Shown one piece after another: positions 17,423 to 26,708 of a stretch of 64,000 nt of DNA; positions within the stretch are counted from its first letter, which is position 1, and each line of letters starts with the position of its first letter. The stretch is from SZUA-35 sp965530755 (GTDB lineage Bacteria > Actinomycetota > Acidimicrobiia > Acidimicrobiales > SZUA-35): assembly GCA_965530755.1 (NCBI GenBank), contig CBESNA010000011.1, forward strand, positions 1 through 64,000, given 5' to 3'. A program made the translations under genes and the position numbers. A model generated the notes under the pieces. That model saw only the letters and a list, made by a program, of their open reading frames with translations. It made no database searches and was not told the DNA's origin.

Positions 17423-18133
17423 ATGGCGTATTACCAACAACCCACGATGTCCCCGGTCATCAACGCTCCCGAGGAGGAGCGCGCTGCGTTCCTGGTGCGG
17501 GTCTACCAACACCTCGGCCTGGCCGTGGCGGCGTTCGTGGTCTTCGAGACCCTCCTCTTCATGAGCGGCGTCGCCCAGGCGATGTATGACTTCTTCGCCC
17601 GCAGCGGGGGTATTGCCTGGTTGATGTTGCTCGGTGGTTTCGCCATCGCCAACTGGTTCACCTCGAACTCGGTTCGCAAGCTCGACAATCCGGGCGCCCA
17701 GTACCTGGGACTGTTCGGCACGGCGCTGGCCGAGGCCGTCATCTTCGCCCCGTTCCTCTACTACGTCTTCAATGTGAATCCCGATGGTGGAAGTGATGTC
17801 TGGGCCGCGGCCGCCGTCACCGGCGTGATGTTCGTTGCGCTCACCGTCGTTGCCTTCGTGACCCGTCGTGATCTCAGTTTCCTGCGCCCGATCGTCATGT
17901 GGGGTTTCGTGGCGGCTCTCGGCCTGATCATCGTCAGCGCACTGTTCGGAATGCAGCTCGGCCTGATCTTCAGTGTCGCCATGGTGGCTCTCGCCGGTGC
18001 CGCAATTCTCTACCAGACCCAGGACATCGTCCGGCGTTACCCGTCGTGGGCCTACGTCGGAGCCGCGGTCGCTCTGTTCGGCTCACTGATGACGATGTTC
18101 TGGTACATCCTGCGCATCTTCTCGAATCGCTGA
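17423..18133 (+). CDS. Bax inhibitor-1/YccA-like membrane protein
   Basis: 236 residues with seven hydrophobic helices and the BI-1 family pattern: an N-terminal cytosolic segment ending FLVRVYQHLGLAVAAF, central VTRRDLSF and LGLIIVSALFGM, and the signature LYQTQDIVRRYPSWAYVGAAVALF near the C-terminus. Family members are inner-membrane pH- or Ca-sensitive leak channels, or interact with membrane proteases. AAGGA lies 9 bases before the ATG. Divergent from the Fur-family gene, so metal control is possible. Confidence 0.9.
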   Translation: MAYYQQPTMSPVINAPEEERAAFLVRVYQHLGLAVAAFVVFETLLFMSGVAQAMYDFFARSGGIAWLMLLGGFAIANWFTSNSVRKLDNPGAQYLGLFGTALAEAVIFAPFLYYVFNVNPDGGSDVWAAAAVTGVMFVALTVVAFVTRRDLSFLRPIVMWGFVAALGLIIVSALFGMQLGLIFSVAMVALAGAAILYQTQDIVRRYPSWAYVGAAVALFGSLMTMFWYILRIFSNR

Positions 18134-18169
18134 TTCGACGCTGTTCCACCGATTCACCGAGCTGCGCCG

Positions 18170-19084
18170 ATGAGCGCAGACGCAGCGCCAGGCGGCTACC
18201 GCCTGGCGCTTTCCGCGTACCTCATCTGGGGCCTCGCTCCGCTGTTCTGGAAACTGCTCGACGTCCCCGCGATGCAGTTGACGGCGCACCGGTTCTGGCA
18301 GGTGCTGGTGATCGGCGGCCTGATCCTCTGGGTCCGCGATCGTCGCTCGATCCGATCCCTCCTCGCCGATCGGCGGCTGGCTCTGGTTCATCTCGGTGCC
18401 GGTGCGCTCCTGTCGGTCAACTGGCTGGTGTACGTCTACGCCATCGCCACCGACCGCGTCGTCGACTCGAGCCTCGGCTACTTCATCAATCCCCTGCTCT
18501 CGGTGGCGATCGGTGTCGCCATCGGCGAACGGTTGACGCCGCTTCGATGGCTCGCCGTTGGTGCTGCGACCGTCGGCGTCGTGATTCTGACGATCGATGC
18601 GGGACGGCTGCCGTGGATCTCCCTCGTGCTGGCATCGACGTTTGCTGTGTACGGCCTCATCAAGAAGTTGTCGCCCCGTGACTCTCTCGGCGGGTTGACC
18701 ACCGAGATGCTCCTGATGGCACCGCTTGCTGTCGCCTATCTGGTGTGGCTTGCATCGACCGGTGACTTCGAGACGGGTGGCGCGGTCTCGACCGTGTCGC
18801 TGTTGGGCCTCGGCGCCATCACAACGGCACCGTTGGTGCTGTTCGGTGCCGCGGCGAAGCGGATCCCGCTGTGGACCGTCGGCCTCCTGCAGTTTCTGGC
18901 ACCATCGCTCCAGTTCCTGCTTGGAGTCTTCGTGTTCGACGAGGCTCTGGGCTCAGGTCGCCTGCTCGGATTCGCCGTCATTTGGTTCGGGCTTGCGTTG
19001 TTTGCCTACGACACGCTGCAGCGTCGAGATCGTGGAACGTCAGCGGTAGTCGTAGAAACCCCGCGAGGTCTTGCGGCCCAATAG
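18170..19084 (+). CDS. rarD: RarD-type EamA transporter
   Basis: 304 residues, ten predicted helices in two EamA repeats. N-terminal YLIWGLAPLFWK, then a VNWLVYVYAI stretch and GYFINPLLSV, are characteristic of RarD proteins. A drug/metabolite-superfamily exporter of unknown substrate. Its last 45 bases overlap the convergent dehydrogenase gene, which is unusual but the C-terminus shown is normal in length. Confidence 0.88.
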   Translation: MSADAAPGGYRLALSAYLIWGLAPLFWKLLDVPAMQLTAHRFWQVLVIGGLILWVRDRRSIRSLLADRRLALVHLGAGALLSVNWLVYVYAIATDRVVDSSLGYFINPLLSVAIGVAIGERLTPLRWLAVGAATVGVVILTIDAGRLPWISLVLASTFAVYGLIKKLSPRDSLGGLTTEMLLMAPLAVAYLVWLASTGDFETGGAVSTVSLLGLGAITTAPLVLFGAAAKRIPLWTVGLLQFLAPSLQFLLGVFVFDEALGSGRLLGFAVIWFGLALFAYDTLQRRDRGTSAVVVETPRGLAAQ

Positions 19085-19933
19085 CCCGGCCTCCACCATC
19101 CTGGCCAGGAGGGGTGGGGGAGCGTAGAGCTGCTCGCGGAATTCCTCGTAGAGCGACTCGGCCACCGCCATCGTGGTGTCAAGCCCGATGAGGTCGGCCA
19201 GCGCCAGGGGCCCCATCGGGTGAGCGCAACCGGTGACCATTCCCTGATCGATGTCCTCCTTGCTGGCGAAACCGGATTCGAACATGCGGATCGCAGACAG
19301 GATGTAGGGGATGAGCAGGGCATTGACGATGAAACCCGCCCGGTCCTGGGAGTGCACGACCCGCTTGCCGAGCTGGTCTTCAGCGAAGACCGTGGCCCGC
19401 TCGCGCGTCTCGTCTGACGTGTACAGCGAGGTGACGAGCTCCACGAGGTGCAACACCGGCACCGGGTTGAAGAAGTGGATGCCGATGACGTGCTCTGGCC
19501 GACGGGTCGCCATCGCCAGTTTCATGATCGGGATCGATGACGTGTTGGAGGCCAGCACGGCATCGTCCGCCTCGACGATGTCGTCGAGCGTGCGGAACAC
19601 CGCTGTCTTGGCGTTCTCGTTCTCGATGATGGCCTCGACGACGAGGTCGCGATCGGCGAGGTCTCCGATCTTCGAACTGAAGCGAAGCCTGTCGAGGGTG
19701 GCGACTTCGTCGACCGGTTCGAGCTTTCCGGCCTTGACGGCTCTTCCCAAGGACTTCTCGATTCTCGCCCGTCCAGCCGAAGCGGCCTCGTCTGAGGCTT
19801 CGATGACGATCACGTCTGCGCCGGCCCTCGCCGACACCTCCGCGATACCTGAGCCCATGAGGCCCGCTCCGATCACTCCGACACGTTCGAATCGCGCGGT
19901 CTTGTCGCCCATCAGGGAAGTGGTTTCAGCCAT
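19040..19933 (-). CDS. 3-hydroxybutyryl-CoA / 3-hydroxyacyl-CoA dehydrogenase
   Basis: 297 residues: Rossmann motif VGVIGAGLMGSGIA, NTSSIPI (catalytic Ser region), HFFNPVPVLHLVELV with the catalytic His, an Asn in GFIVNALLIPY and a C-terminal helical domain ending RGFYDYR. Oxidises (S)-3-hydroxyacyl-CoA with NAD in fatty-acid or butyrate-type pathways. Single domain, without enoyl-CoA hydratase. The ATG at 19933 follows a CAGACT hexamer at 6 bases. Confidence 0.92.
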   Translation of the reverse strand: MAETTSLMGDKTARFERVGVIGAGLMGSGIAEVSARAGADVIVIEASDEAASAGRARIEKSLGRAVKAGKLEPVDEVATLDRLRFSSKIGDLADRDLVVEAIIENENAKTAVFRTLDDIVEADDAVLASNTSSIPIMKLAMATRRPEHVIGIHFFNPVPVLHLVELVTSLYTSDETRERATVFAEDQLGKRVVHSQDRAGFIVNALLIPYILSAIRMFESGFASKEDIDQGMVTGCAHPMGPLALADLIGLDTTMAVAESLYEEFREQLYAPPPLLARMVEAGLLGRKTSRGFYDYR

Positions 19934-19939
19934 CCGGGC

Positions 19940-19945
19940 AGTCTG
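19940..19945 (-). promoter_or_regulatory. -10 hexamer CAGACT for the dehydrogenase
   Basis: Six bases before the ATG at 19933, in a 33-base divergent gap shared with the decarboxylase promoter. Confidence 0.35.
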
Positions 19946-19954
19946 CCCGACCGG

Positions 19955-19960
19955 TACGGT
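19955..19960 (+). promoter_or_regulatory. -10 hexamer TACGGT for the decarboxylase
   Basis: Six bases before the ATG at 19967, back to back with the CAGACT element. Confidence 0.4.
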
Positions 19961-19966
19961 TTCGCC

Positions 19967-21412
19967 ATGACCCCCGAGGACTTCCGTGCGGCCGGACATG
20001 AGCTCATCGATTGGATCGCCGACTACCGGACTCGTGTCGAGTCGCTGCCGGTGAAGGCGCAAGTGGGGCCGGGCGACGTCCGTCGTGCGCTGCCGGCAGC
20101 GCCGCCGACCTCGACCGACACCATCGGTGAGATCCTTCGAGATCTCGACGAGATCGTGGTGCCCGGCACAACCATGGTGCAGCACCCGATGCACTACGGC
20201 TGGTTTCCCTCCAACGCTTCCCTGTCGTCTGTGTTGGGCGACATCGCCTCGTCAGGCCTCGGCGGCCTCGGCATCTCCTGGGAGAGCTGTCCCTCGCTCA
20301 CCGAGGTCGAGGAGGTGATGTGCGACTGGATGCGCCAGCTGGTCGGACTCTCCGACCAGTGGCGCGGCGCCATCAATGACACCGCCAGTACGTCAACGCT
20401 GACGGGCCTACTCGTCGCCAGGGAGCGAGCCACCGATCTCAGTCAGAACGCCGCTGGTCTCCAGTCGACCCTCGCCCCCCTCGTCGTGTACGCCACCGAT
20501 CAGGCCCACTCCTCGGTCGCCAAGGCTGCCCTCCTCGCCGGCTTCGGATGGGACAACATCCGCCTGGTCGGCACCGATCCGGTCACTCATGCCATGGACC
20601 CGGGAGCTCTGGCCGAGGCAATGACGGCCGATCGGAAGGCCGGCCGGGTTCCCGCAGCCGTGGTCGCCACAACGGGAACGACCGGGGTCACGGCGATGGA
20701 CCCGATCGCCGCGATCGTCGAGGTCGCGGCGGCCCAGGCGGCGGATGGCCATCAGCCTCCTTGGGTGCACCTCGATGCGGCCATGGCGGGTGCCGCCATG
20801 CTGCTGCCAGAGTGTCGCCATCTGTGGGAGGGCGTCGAGGGTGTCGACTCGTTGAGCTGGAACCCGCACAAGTGGATGGGCACGGTGCTTGATTGCTCGC
20901 TCTTCTACATGCGCGACATCGATCTCCTGCAGCAGGTCATGTCGACCAACCCGAGCTACCTCCAGTCAGATGAGGACGGTGACGTCGTCCAGTACCGCGA
21001 CTGGGGTATTCCGCTCGGTCGGCGCTTTCGGTCCCTCAAGCTCTGGTTCCACCTCCGCCTCGACGGTGTCGAGGCCATCCAGGGCAGACTGCGTCGCGAT
21101 CTCGAGAATGCCAGGTGGTTCCACGACACGGTCGAGGCCGCTGGCGGGCCGTGGAAGATCGCGGCGCCCCTCACGCTCCAGACTGTCTGTCTCCGTCACG
21201 AGCCGGAGATCGACGGTGTCGCCCTCACCGGCGACGCGCTCGACGCCCACACCCTCGGCTGGGTGCGGGGTCTGAACGAGTCAGGAGAGACGTTCCTCTC
21301 CCCGTCGATCCTCGATGGCCAGTGGATGGTGCGGGTGTCGATCGGCGTCGAACCGACCGAGCGGCACCACCTCGAACGACTCTGGTCACTGATGCAGCAG
21401 GCGGTGAGCTAG
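19967..21412 (+). CDS. PLP-dependent group II amino-acid decarboxylase
   Basis: 481 residues, aromatic-L-amino-acid decarboxylase type. MHYGWFPSNAS near the N-terminus matches the substrate-entry block of these enzymes; VATTGTTGVTAMDPI and HLDAAMAG provide PLP contacts; the Schiff-base lysine is in WNPHKWMG; GRRFRSLKLWF is the family block after it. Converts an amino acid (aromatic or similar) to the amine. The last base triplet shares CTAG with the convergent LLM gene. Confidence 0.9.
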   Translation: MTPEDFRAAGHELIDWIADYRTRVESLPVKAQVGPGDVRRALPAAPPTSTDTIGEILRDLDEIVVPGTTMVQHPMHYGWFPSNASLSSVLGDIASSGLGGLGISWESCPSLTEVEEVMCDWMRQLVGLSDQWRGAINDTASTSTLTGLLVARERATDLSQNAAGLQSTLAPLVVYATDQAHSSVAKAALLAGFGWDNIRLVGTDPVTHAMDPGALAEAMTADRKAGRVPAAVVATTGTTGVTAMDPIAAIVEVAAAQAADGHQPPWVHLDAAMAGAAMLLPECRHLWEGVEGVDSLSWNPHKWMGTVLDCSLFYMRDIDLLQQVMSTNPSYLQSDEDGDVVQYRDWGIPLGRRFRSLKLWFHLRLDGVEAIQGRLRRDLENARWFHDTVEAAGGPWKIAAPLTLQTVCLRHEPEIDGVALTGDALDAHTLGWVRGLNESGETFLSPSILDGQWMVRVSIGVEPTERHHLERLWSLMQQAVS

Positions 21413-22371
21413 CCGATCGCAGCGCTGACGGTCCGGCCGGCCAACCCCACCATCTCCGGATCATGAGCACTCGCCACCAGGTTGAGCGTCACGCCGTCGA
21501 GTCCCTTGGTCATCAGCGACTGGATCGCCTCGCCAATCTCGTCCGGACCGCCGTAGGTCACCCGCGGCAGGATCAACTCCACGACCTCGGCCGGCCAGCC
21601 GTGGAGGGCGATGTAGGCATCGAGTGATGCCTTCGCTTCGTCGCGGGTGTTCCCGATCGCCATCATGACGAGCTTCGTGACCTTGATCTCAGAGCGGTCG
21701 CGCCCGAGGTTCTCGCAATGGCCCGCGAGTACCTCGAGTTTGTGCTCGATCTCGTGGTCCTCACAGATGAGATTCGACTCGTCTGCATACTGGGCCACCA
21801 TGCGCAGCGTCTTCTTCTCGCCGCCGCCGCCGATCATGAGCGGGACCCGAGAAAGGGGTGCAGGGGAGTTGATGGCGTCGACGGCGGTGTAGTGCTTGCC
21901 GCTGAGACTCGGACGTTCGCCCCGGAGCATCGGCATGATGATGTTGAGCGACTCTTCGAGCTTCTCGAAGCGTTCGGTGAACGTGTTGAACGGAATGCCG
22001 AAGGCGTCGTGCTCCATCTCGAACCAACCGGCCCCGATTCCGAGCGTGGCCCGGCCGGCCGAGACGTGGTCGAGCGTGGTGATGGTCTTGGCCAGCACCG
22101 CCGGGTTGCGATAGGTGTTGCCGGTCACCAGGGCCGAGAGGCGAACACTGCTGGTGTGCTGAGCCAGTGCCGCCAGCAGCGTGTAGCACTCGAGCATCGG
22201 ATCGTCCGGATCACCGATGCCGGGAAGTTGGTAGAAGTGGTCCATCACCAGGACCCGGTCGAAGCCGGCTTCCTCGGCGGCGCGGGCCTGGGCGACGACC
22301 GTCGAAAAGATGTTCGCCGGCTCGCGGTCCGGATAGGTGAAGTTCGGGATCTGATAGCCCATGCGTGTCAT
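21409..22371 (-). CDS. LLM-class (probably F420-dependent) oxidoreductase
   Basis: 320 residues of luciferase-like TIM barrel. MGYQIPNFTYPD, VMDHFYQLPGIG, TLDHVSAGRATLGIGAGWFEMEHDAFG and a PLMIGGGGEKKTLRMVA phosphate-binding block are typical of actinobacterial F420-dependent LLM enzymes. The cofactor (F420 rather than FMN) is inferred from family. I chose the ATG at 22371 because TAGAGT lies 7 bases upstream; an ATG three codons later is also possible. Confidence 0.88.
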   Translation of the reverse strand: MTRMGYQIPNFTYPDREPANIFSTVVAQARAAEEAGFDRVLVMDHFYQLPGIGDPDDPMLECYTLLAALAQHTSSVRLSALVTGNTYRNPAVLAKTITTLDHVSAGRATLGIGAGWFEMEHDAFGIPFNTFTERFEKLEESLNIIMPMLRGERPSLSGKHYTAVDAINSPAPLSRVPLMIGGGGEKKTLRMVAQYADESNLICEDHEIEHKLEVLAGHCENLGRDRSEIKVTKLVMMAIGNTRDEAKASLDAYIALHGWPAEVVELILPRVTYGGPDEIGEAIQSLMTKGLDGVTLNLVASAHDPEMVGLAGRTVSAAIG

Positions 22372-22378
22372 GACCGAC

Positions 22379-22384
22379 ACTCTA
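22379..22384 (-). promoter_or_regulatory. -10 hexamer TAGAGT for the LLM oxidoreductase
   Basis: Seven bases before the ATG at 22371. Confidence 0.38.
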
Positions 22385-22417
22385 CGCATGGGTCGGCCGC
22401 AGGCCGGAGAGCGAGCG

Positions 22418-23023
22418 CTAGACCTCGTTGGAGGCGAGCACCACGGGTTCACCGACTGCACATGCCCGAAGGTATTGATCGCAGAGCAGTTCGATTTGCA
22501 AACCGAGATCGACTGCGGTGGCCGGCGTGTCGGCGCCGACGATCAGGGCGTTGTTGGCCTGAAGGCAGGCGCGACGGCCCACCATTGCGGTGACCGTGTT
22601 CTCGGCCAGGGCCCTGGTGCCGTGGGGAGCGAAACGGGCACACGCGATCTCGCCGCCTGCGAGCAACTCCACCAGATGGTGCACGGTCGGGAGCGGGCGC
22701 CGCAGGCAGGCCAGAGCGGTGGCTGCCGGTGTCCGTAGCCGCACGATCGTGTGAAGATCAGGACGGGCGAGGAGGACGGCCTGGTGAACGCGCCAGTCGT
22801 TGGCCGGCAACAGCTTGCCGTCGCAGGTGCCGTCATCGTGGACGTAGACGATGTCGTCCGCCGTCATCCCGTTGTTCGGGGTCACGGCCGGCGTGATGAG
22901 CATGCCGTCGTGGTGGCGGGTGCTCAAGCTGGATCCGGTGCCCGGTTGGACGCCGAGGCCGGCGGTGCCGATCAAGGCGGAGATGAGGGCCAGGCGGGGC
23001 GCGGTGTCGTAGGACGTACTCAT
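22418..23023 (-). CDS. class II aldolase/adducin-fold protein lacking zinc ligands
   Basis: 201 residues aligning along the whole length with FucA-like aldolases (GSSLSTR loop, FAPHGTRALAENTVTAM block, C-terminal IELLCDQYL). The metal site is gone: the HxH pair after RPDxxxxV is R-L-R, the third histidine of the LxxHHG block is in LQANNAL, and the catalytic Glu of EWRxH is Asp (DWRVH). It is therefore probably not a zinc aldolase, but a pseudoenzyme or a changed activity. It follows adenosine deaminase by 65 bases on the same strand and ends the nucleoside operon. Confidence 0.8.
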   Translation of the reverse strand: MSTSYDTAPRLALISALIGTAGLGVQPGTGSSLSTRHHDGMLITPAVTPNNGMTADDIVYVHDDGTCDGKLLPANDWRVHQAVLLARPDLHTIVRLRTPAATALACLRRPLPTVHHLVELLAGGEIACARFAPHGTRALAENTVTAMVGRRACLQANNALIVGADTPATAVDLGLQIELLCDQYLRACAVGEPVVLASNEV

Positions 23024-23088
23024 GATCAGCGTGGATCCCTCTTCGTCAAATTGATCGGTCCCCCCGGACAGCGGACAGTGTGTCGCGG

Positions 23089-24150
23089 TCAGAACTCGAA
23101 ACGGTGGATCCGATCGTGCAGCCGGGTCTTGACTGCCCCGCTGGTGAAGGCGGCATCGACCGCATTGTGTTGGAGCCGGCGGACCTCGTCAGTTGTCAGA
23201 TCGAAGGCGTTTGCCACCGCTGCGACTTCGGAGGAGAGGGTCACGCCGGACATCAAACGGTTGTCTGTGTTCACCGTTGCTTGGATCCCCGCCCGCAAGA
23301 ACGGACCGACCGGATGATCGGCGAGCGTCGGTACTGCGCCGATCTGCACGTTGCAGCTCGGGCAGAGTTCCAGCGGGATGCATCGGTCACGAATGTGTGC
23401 TGCGAGGCGCCCCAGGCGGAGCGAGCCGTCATCGAGTCGCTCGCAGTCCTCGATCAGACGTACTCCGTGGCCCACGCGTTGGGCGCCGAGCTCGAGAGCG
23501 CCGGCGATGAGGTCGAGCCCCGGAGGCTCAGAGGCATGAATCGTGATGTTGAGCAGCTCGCGCCGGGCGAGCGCGAGAGCCTCGGGATGGTCGGACGGCG
23601 GGAATCCGGTCTCGGCTCCAGCGAGGTCGAAGGCGACAACTCCAGGGTCATCCTCTGACCGTCGCCGAGCCCAGCGTGCAGCCGCCTCGGCCACTTCGAG
23701 CGAGCGATGCTCGGTGCGCATGGCGCACACGATGGTGTTGACCGTGATGTCGGCACCTCGCTGCCCGGCAGCAAAACCTTCGGTCACCGCCTCGATGGCA
23801 GCGTCGAGTGATCCGGTACCGGGATGCAACTCTGGTGCGAACCGAACCTCGGCATGGATGACGCCGTCCGCGGCAAGGTCCGCCGCTGCCTCGGCGGCGA
23901 CCCGGTGCAGCGATGCAGCCGTCTGCAGCAATGGGACCGTGTGGTCGAAGGTCTCGAGATACTGAAGGATGTCCTTCGCGTTCGCCCCGCGCCGGAAGTA
24001 GGCGACGAGCTCGGATTCGTCGGTCGAGGGGAGCTCGTGGCCGATCTGGTCGGCCAGCTCGAGGATGGTTGACGGGCGCAGCCCGCCATCGAGATGGTCG
24101 TGGAGGAGGATCTTCGGAAGCGCGACCGCCTGCTCCGTACTCAGCTCCAT
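23089..24150 (-). CDS. add: adenosine deaminase
   Basis: 353 residues. Zinc histidines in LLHDHLDGG, catalytic HASE (HAGE in most), VGHGVRL with a zinc His, and the NTDNRLMS aspartate. It hydrolyses adenosine or deoxyadenosine to inosine. It lies 87 bases downstream of the second permease of a BMP-type nucleoside transporter, so imported adenosine would be deaminated and fed to purine salvage. Confidence 0.92.
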   Translation of the reverse strand: MELSTEQAVALPKILLHDHLDGGLRPSTILELADQIGHELPSTDESELVAYFRRGANAKDILQYLETFDHTVPLLQTAASLHRVAAEAAADLAADGVIHAEVRFAPELHPGTGSLDAAIEAVTEGFAAGQRGADITVNTIVCAMRTEHRSLEVAEAAARWARRRSEDDPGVVAFDLAGAETGFPPSDHPEALALARRELLNITIHASEPPGLDLIAGALELGAQRVGHGVRLIEDCERLDDGSLRLGRLAAHIRDRCIPLELCPSCNVQIGAVPTLADHPVGPFLRAGIQATVNTDNRLMSGVTLSSEVAAVANAFDLTTDEVRRLQHNAVDAAFTSGAVKTRLHDRIHRFEF

Positions 24151-24237
24151 CTGCTCAGTTTCATCAGCGCAGTTCCTTCGACCGGCTTGTTCGGCTACGT
24201 CTTGCCTTCAAAAAACGTCCAATGAAGTCCGTCTCGA

Positions 24238-25578
24238 TCAGGTCTCGCCCTTTCGGAACGGCAGGCCATCGGCGGCGGGCATCTTCAGGTTCTGGCTGGC
24301 GAACACCAGCACGATCAGCACGAGTGCATAGGGCATGGTGTTCGGAACCCACTCGGCTGCACGGTCGATGAGCAGGTACCAGGCGAGAATGCCGACGCCC
24401 AGGACCGAGGCCAGAGCGGTGTTGGAGTAGCTGCCGAGGTTGCGAACCATGCGGAGGTACGACGCTGTCGGCGAACCATCGAGCTCCATCTCGGGCTCAT
24501 CGGAGGATGCGTCGCGTTCGCTCCGCCAGGACCACACGGCGAAGGCCAGCAGGGCAATCGCAACAACCAACAGCAGCGCTCGAGTACCGACGCCCGATCC
24601 GCTGGCGTCGAAGTCGTTGAGCGACAAAGCGAACGGGTAGCCGAACAACAAGGCGCCGGTGAGTACCCCACCCGCTCTCCAGTTGCCGAAAATCAGGGCA
24701 GCCAGGCCAATGAAGCCGCGGCCTTGGGTCTGGCCGCCTCGGTACAGACCGGTCAGCTCGATCACGATGAAGGCACCGGCGAGGCCGGCCATCGCCCCGC
24801 TCAGCACAACACCCAGATACTTGTACTTGTACACGTCGACACCGAGTGACTCAGCGGCGTGGGGGTTTTCGCCACAGATCCGCATGCGGAGGCCGACCCT
24901 GGTCCTGAACAGCAGCCACGATATCGCGGGGACCATCAGCAGGCCGATCAGCGTGAACCACTTGAGATCGGTTACGAAGCCCTGCAGAACGCTGGCGATG
25001 TCAGAGATGAAGAACACCTTCCAATCGGCAATCGACTCGAACAGGTCCGAGAGCACCGGCACAGTGAAGTCGCCGAGGCCGTCGAGCCCGGGACGGCTCT
25101 GAGAGATCGACCCACCTCGTTGAGGGAAGAATCGGTCGGAAAGGAACCGAGTCAGACCTGGAGCCAGAATGTTGATGGCAACACCGGAAATGATGTGATC
25201 CACGCCGAACTGCACGGTCGACACAGCGTGGAGCAGCCCGCCGAGAGCGCCGCCGATCATGCCGGCGGCCAAACCGCCCCATGGGCCGAGCTCGATCGCA
25301 CCCATGGCGCCACACCAGGTGCCGAGGATCATCATTCCCTCGAGACCGATGTTGACCACTCCGACCCGTTCGGAGAACAGACCACCGAGACCTGCGAACA
25401 GGATTGGCATCGACCACCGCAACATTCCGCTCGATGCGTTTGCTCCTGTCAGCAGTTCGGTACCGCTGACCGACTGCACGATGGACAGCAGCAGTACCCC
25501 GCCGGCGGCCATGAGGCTCCACCGAAGCCAGGTCGGAAGGGTTTTCCACGATGCGGTCATGGTTGTCAGATCGGTCAT
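24238..25578 (-). CDS. nucleoside ABC transporter permease, BmpC/NupQ type
   Basis: 446 residues. The family core FSERVGVVNIGLEGMMILGTW and RVGLRMRICGENPHAAESLGVD are present, with about ten helices. An acidic cytosolic segment (residues about 350-375) and two further helices follow the core, longer than NupQ but usual in actinobacterial members. Inner-membrane channel half, pairing with the permease encoded immediately upstream (4-base ATGA overlap). Confidence 0.88.
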   Translation of the reverse strand: MTDLTTMTASWKTLPTWLRWSLMAAGGVLLLSIVQSVSGTELLTGANASSGMLRWSMPILFAGLGGLFSERVGVVNIGLEGMMILGTWCGAMGAIELGPWGGLAAGMIGGALGGLLHAVSTVQFGVDHIISGVAINILAPGLTRFLSDRFFPQRGGSISQSRPGLDGLGDFTVPVLSDLFESIADWKVFFISDIASVLQGFVTDLKWFTLIGLLMVPAISWLLFRTRVGLRMRICGENPHAAESLGVDVYKYKYLGVVLSGAMAGLAGAFIVIELTGLYRGGQTQGRGFIGLAALIFGNWRAGGVLTGALLFGYPFALSLNDFDASGSGVGTRALLLVVAIALLAFAVWSWRSERDASSDEPEMELDGSPTASYLRMVRNLGSYSNTALASVLGVGILAWYLLIDRAAEWVPNTMPYALVLIVLVFASQNLKMPAADGLPFRKGET

Positions 25579-26708
25579 GCTGATGCTCCCGACTGGGTGA
25601 CAGTCACTGCTTCTGTTGCGAGTGCGGCTCGGCGGACCTCATCGGCCTGGCGTCGTCTGGTCACCACTTCGTAGGCAATGACTGCTGCCAGCAGGATCGT
25701 TGCCTGCATGATCACGACGATCTCAGGTGATGCGGTCTTCGATACCTGCAGGGGTGCCGAACTGGTGTCGAGGAAACCGAAGAGCAAGGCAGCGGCGGCC
25801 ATGCCACCGGCCGAGTTGCGGCCGAGGAGAGCGATGGCAATTCCGGCGAATCCGAGGTTCTGGGTGAAGCCCTGATCGTAGGAGTGGTTCGTCGAGAGAA
25901 TCTGCGGCATGCCGATCAACCCGGCAACGCCACCGGACAACAACATCGAATACAGGATCATCTTCTTCGGTGACACACCTCCGGCTTTGGCCGCTTTGGC
26001 GTTCATGCCGCTCGAGCGCAGATCGAAACCGAACCGTGTGCGGTTGACCATCACGCTGTAACCGATGCCCAGAAGGATGGCGAGCGCGAACATGCCTGTC
26101 AGCTCGCGGCCCTTCAGGATCTCCCTGGTGAAGACCTCGACAAGGCCGTTGAGGTCGGGCAACCAGCCCGACTGGGCGATCTCGGCCGTGCCCTGGTTGG
26201 CGTCGGTCGGATCGTCGATGGCATAGGGAAGGGTGGCGGCGATGATGCCTCCGGTGGCGATGAAGTTGAGCATGATCGTCGAGATCACCTCGTTCACGCC
26301 CCTGGTCACCTTGAGCAACCCGGCGAACCCGGCCCACAGCGAGCCGACGACAAATGCGGTCACCATGATCACAAAGACGTGAATCGGTCCAGGAGCCGAG
26401 AATTGGGCGCCGACCCACGCTGCGGCAAAGGAGGCGAGAACGTACTGGCCTTCGACACCGATGTTGAACAGGTTCATCTTGAAACCGATGGCGACGGCGG
26501 TGCCTGCGATGTACAGCGGGGTTGCCCTGTTCAAGATGTCGATCATGGTCTCGAGTTTCGAGGCCGTCTCGATCATCTCGGTGTAGGTGTCGATCCAGCT
26601 ACTGCCGGCGAGCCACAGCACGATTGATGAAATGAAGAGGGCAAACGCCGCGGCCAATGCCGGCGCCGCGACTGCGAGACCCGCTCGGCGGAGAAGTGAG
26701 GAATTCAT
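25575..26708 (-). CDS. nucleoside ABC transporter permease, BmpB/NupP type
   Basis: 377 residues, about nine helices. Diagnostic blocks: GFKMNLFNIGVEGQYVLASF, GVNEVISTIMLNFIA and GFDLRSSGMNAKAAKAGGV (EAA-like cytosolic loop for the ATPase). Forms the heteromeric pore with the downstream permease. ATGA overlaps with genes on both sides indicate a tightly coupled operon. Confidence 0.88.
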   Translation of the reverse strand: MNSSLLRRAGLAVAAPALAAAFALFISSIVLWLAGSSWIDTYTEMIETASKLETMIDILNRATPLYIAGTAVAIGFKMNLFNIGVEGQYVLASFAAAWVGAQFSAPGPIHVFVIMVTAFVVGSLWAGFAGLLKVTRGVNEVISTIMLNFIATGGIIAATLPYAIDDPTDANQGTAEIAQSGWLPDLNGLVEVFTREILKGRELTGMFALAILLGIGYSVMVNRTRFGFDLRSSGMNAKAAKAGGVSPKKMILYSMLLSGGVAGLIGMPQILSTNHSYDQGFTQNLGFAGIAIALLGRNSAGGMAAAALLFGFLDTSSAPLQVSKTASPEIVVIMQATILLAAVIAYEVVTRRRQADEVRRAALATEAVTVTQSGASA

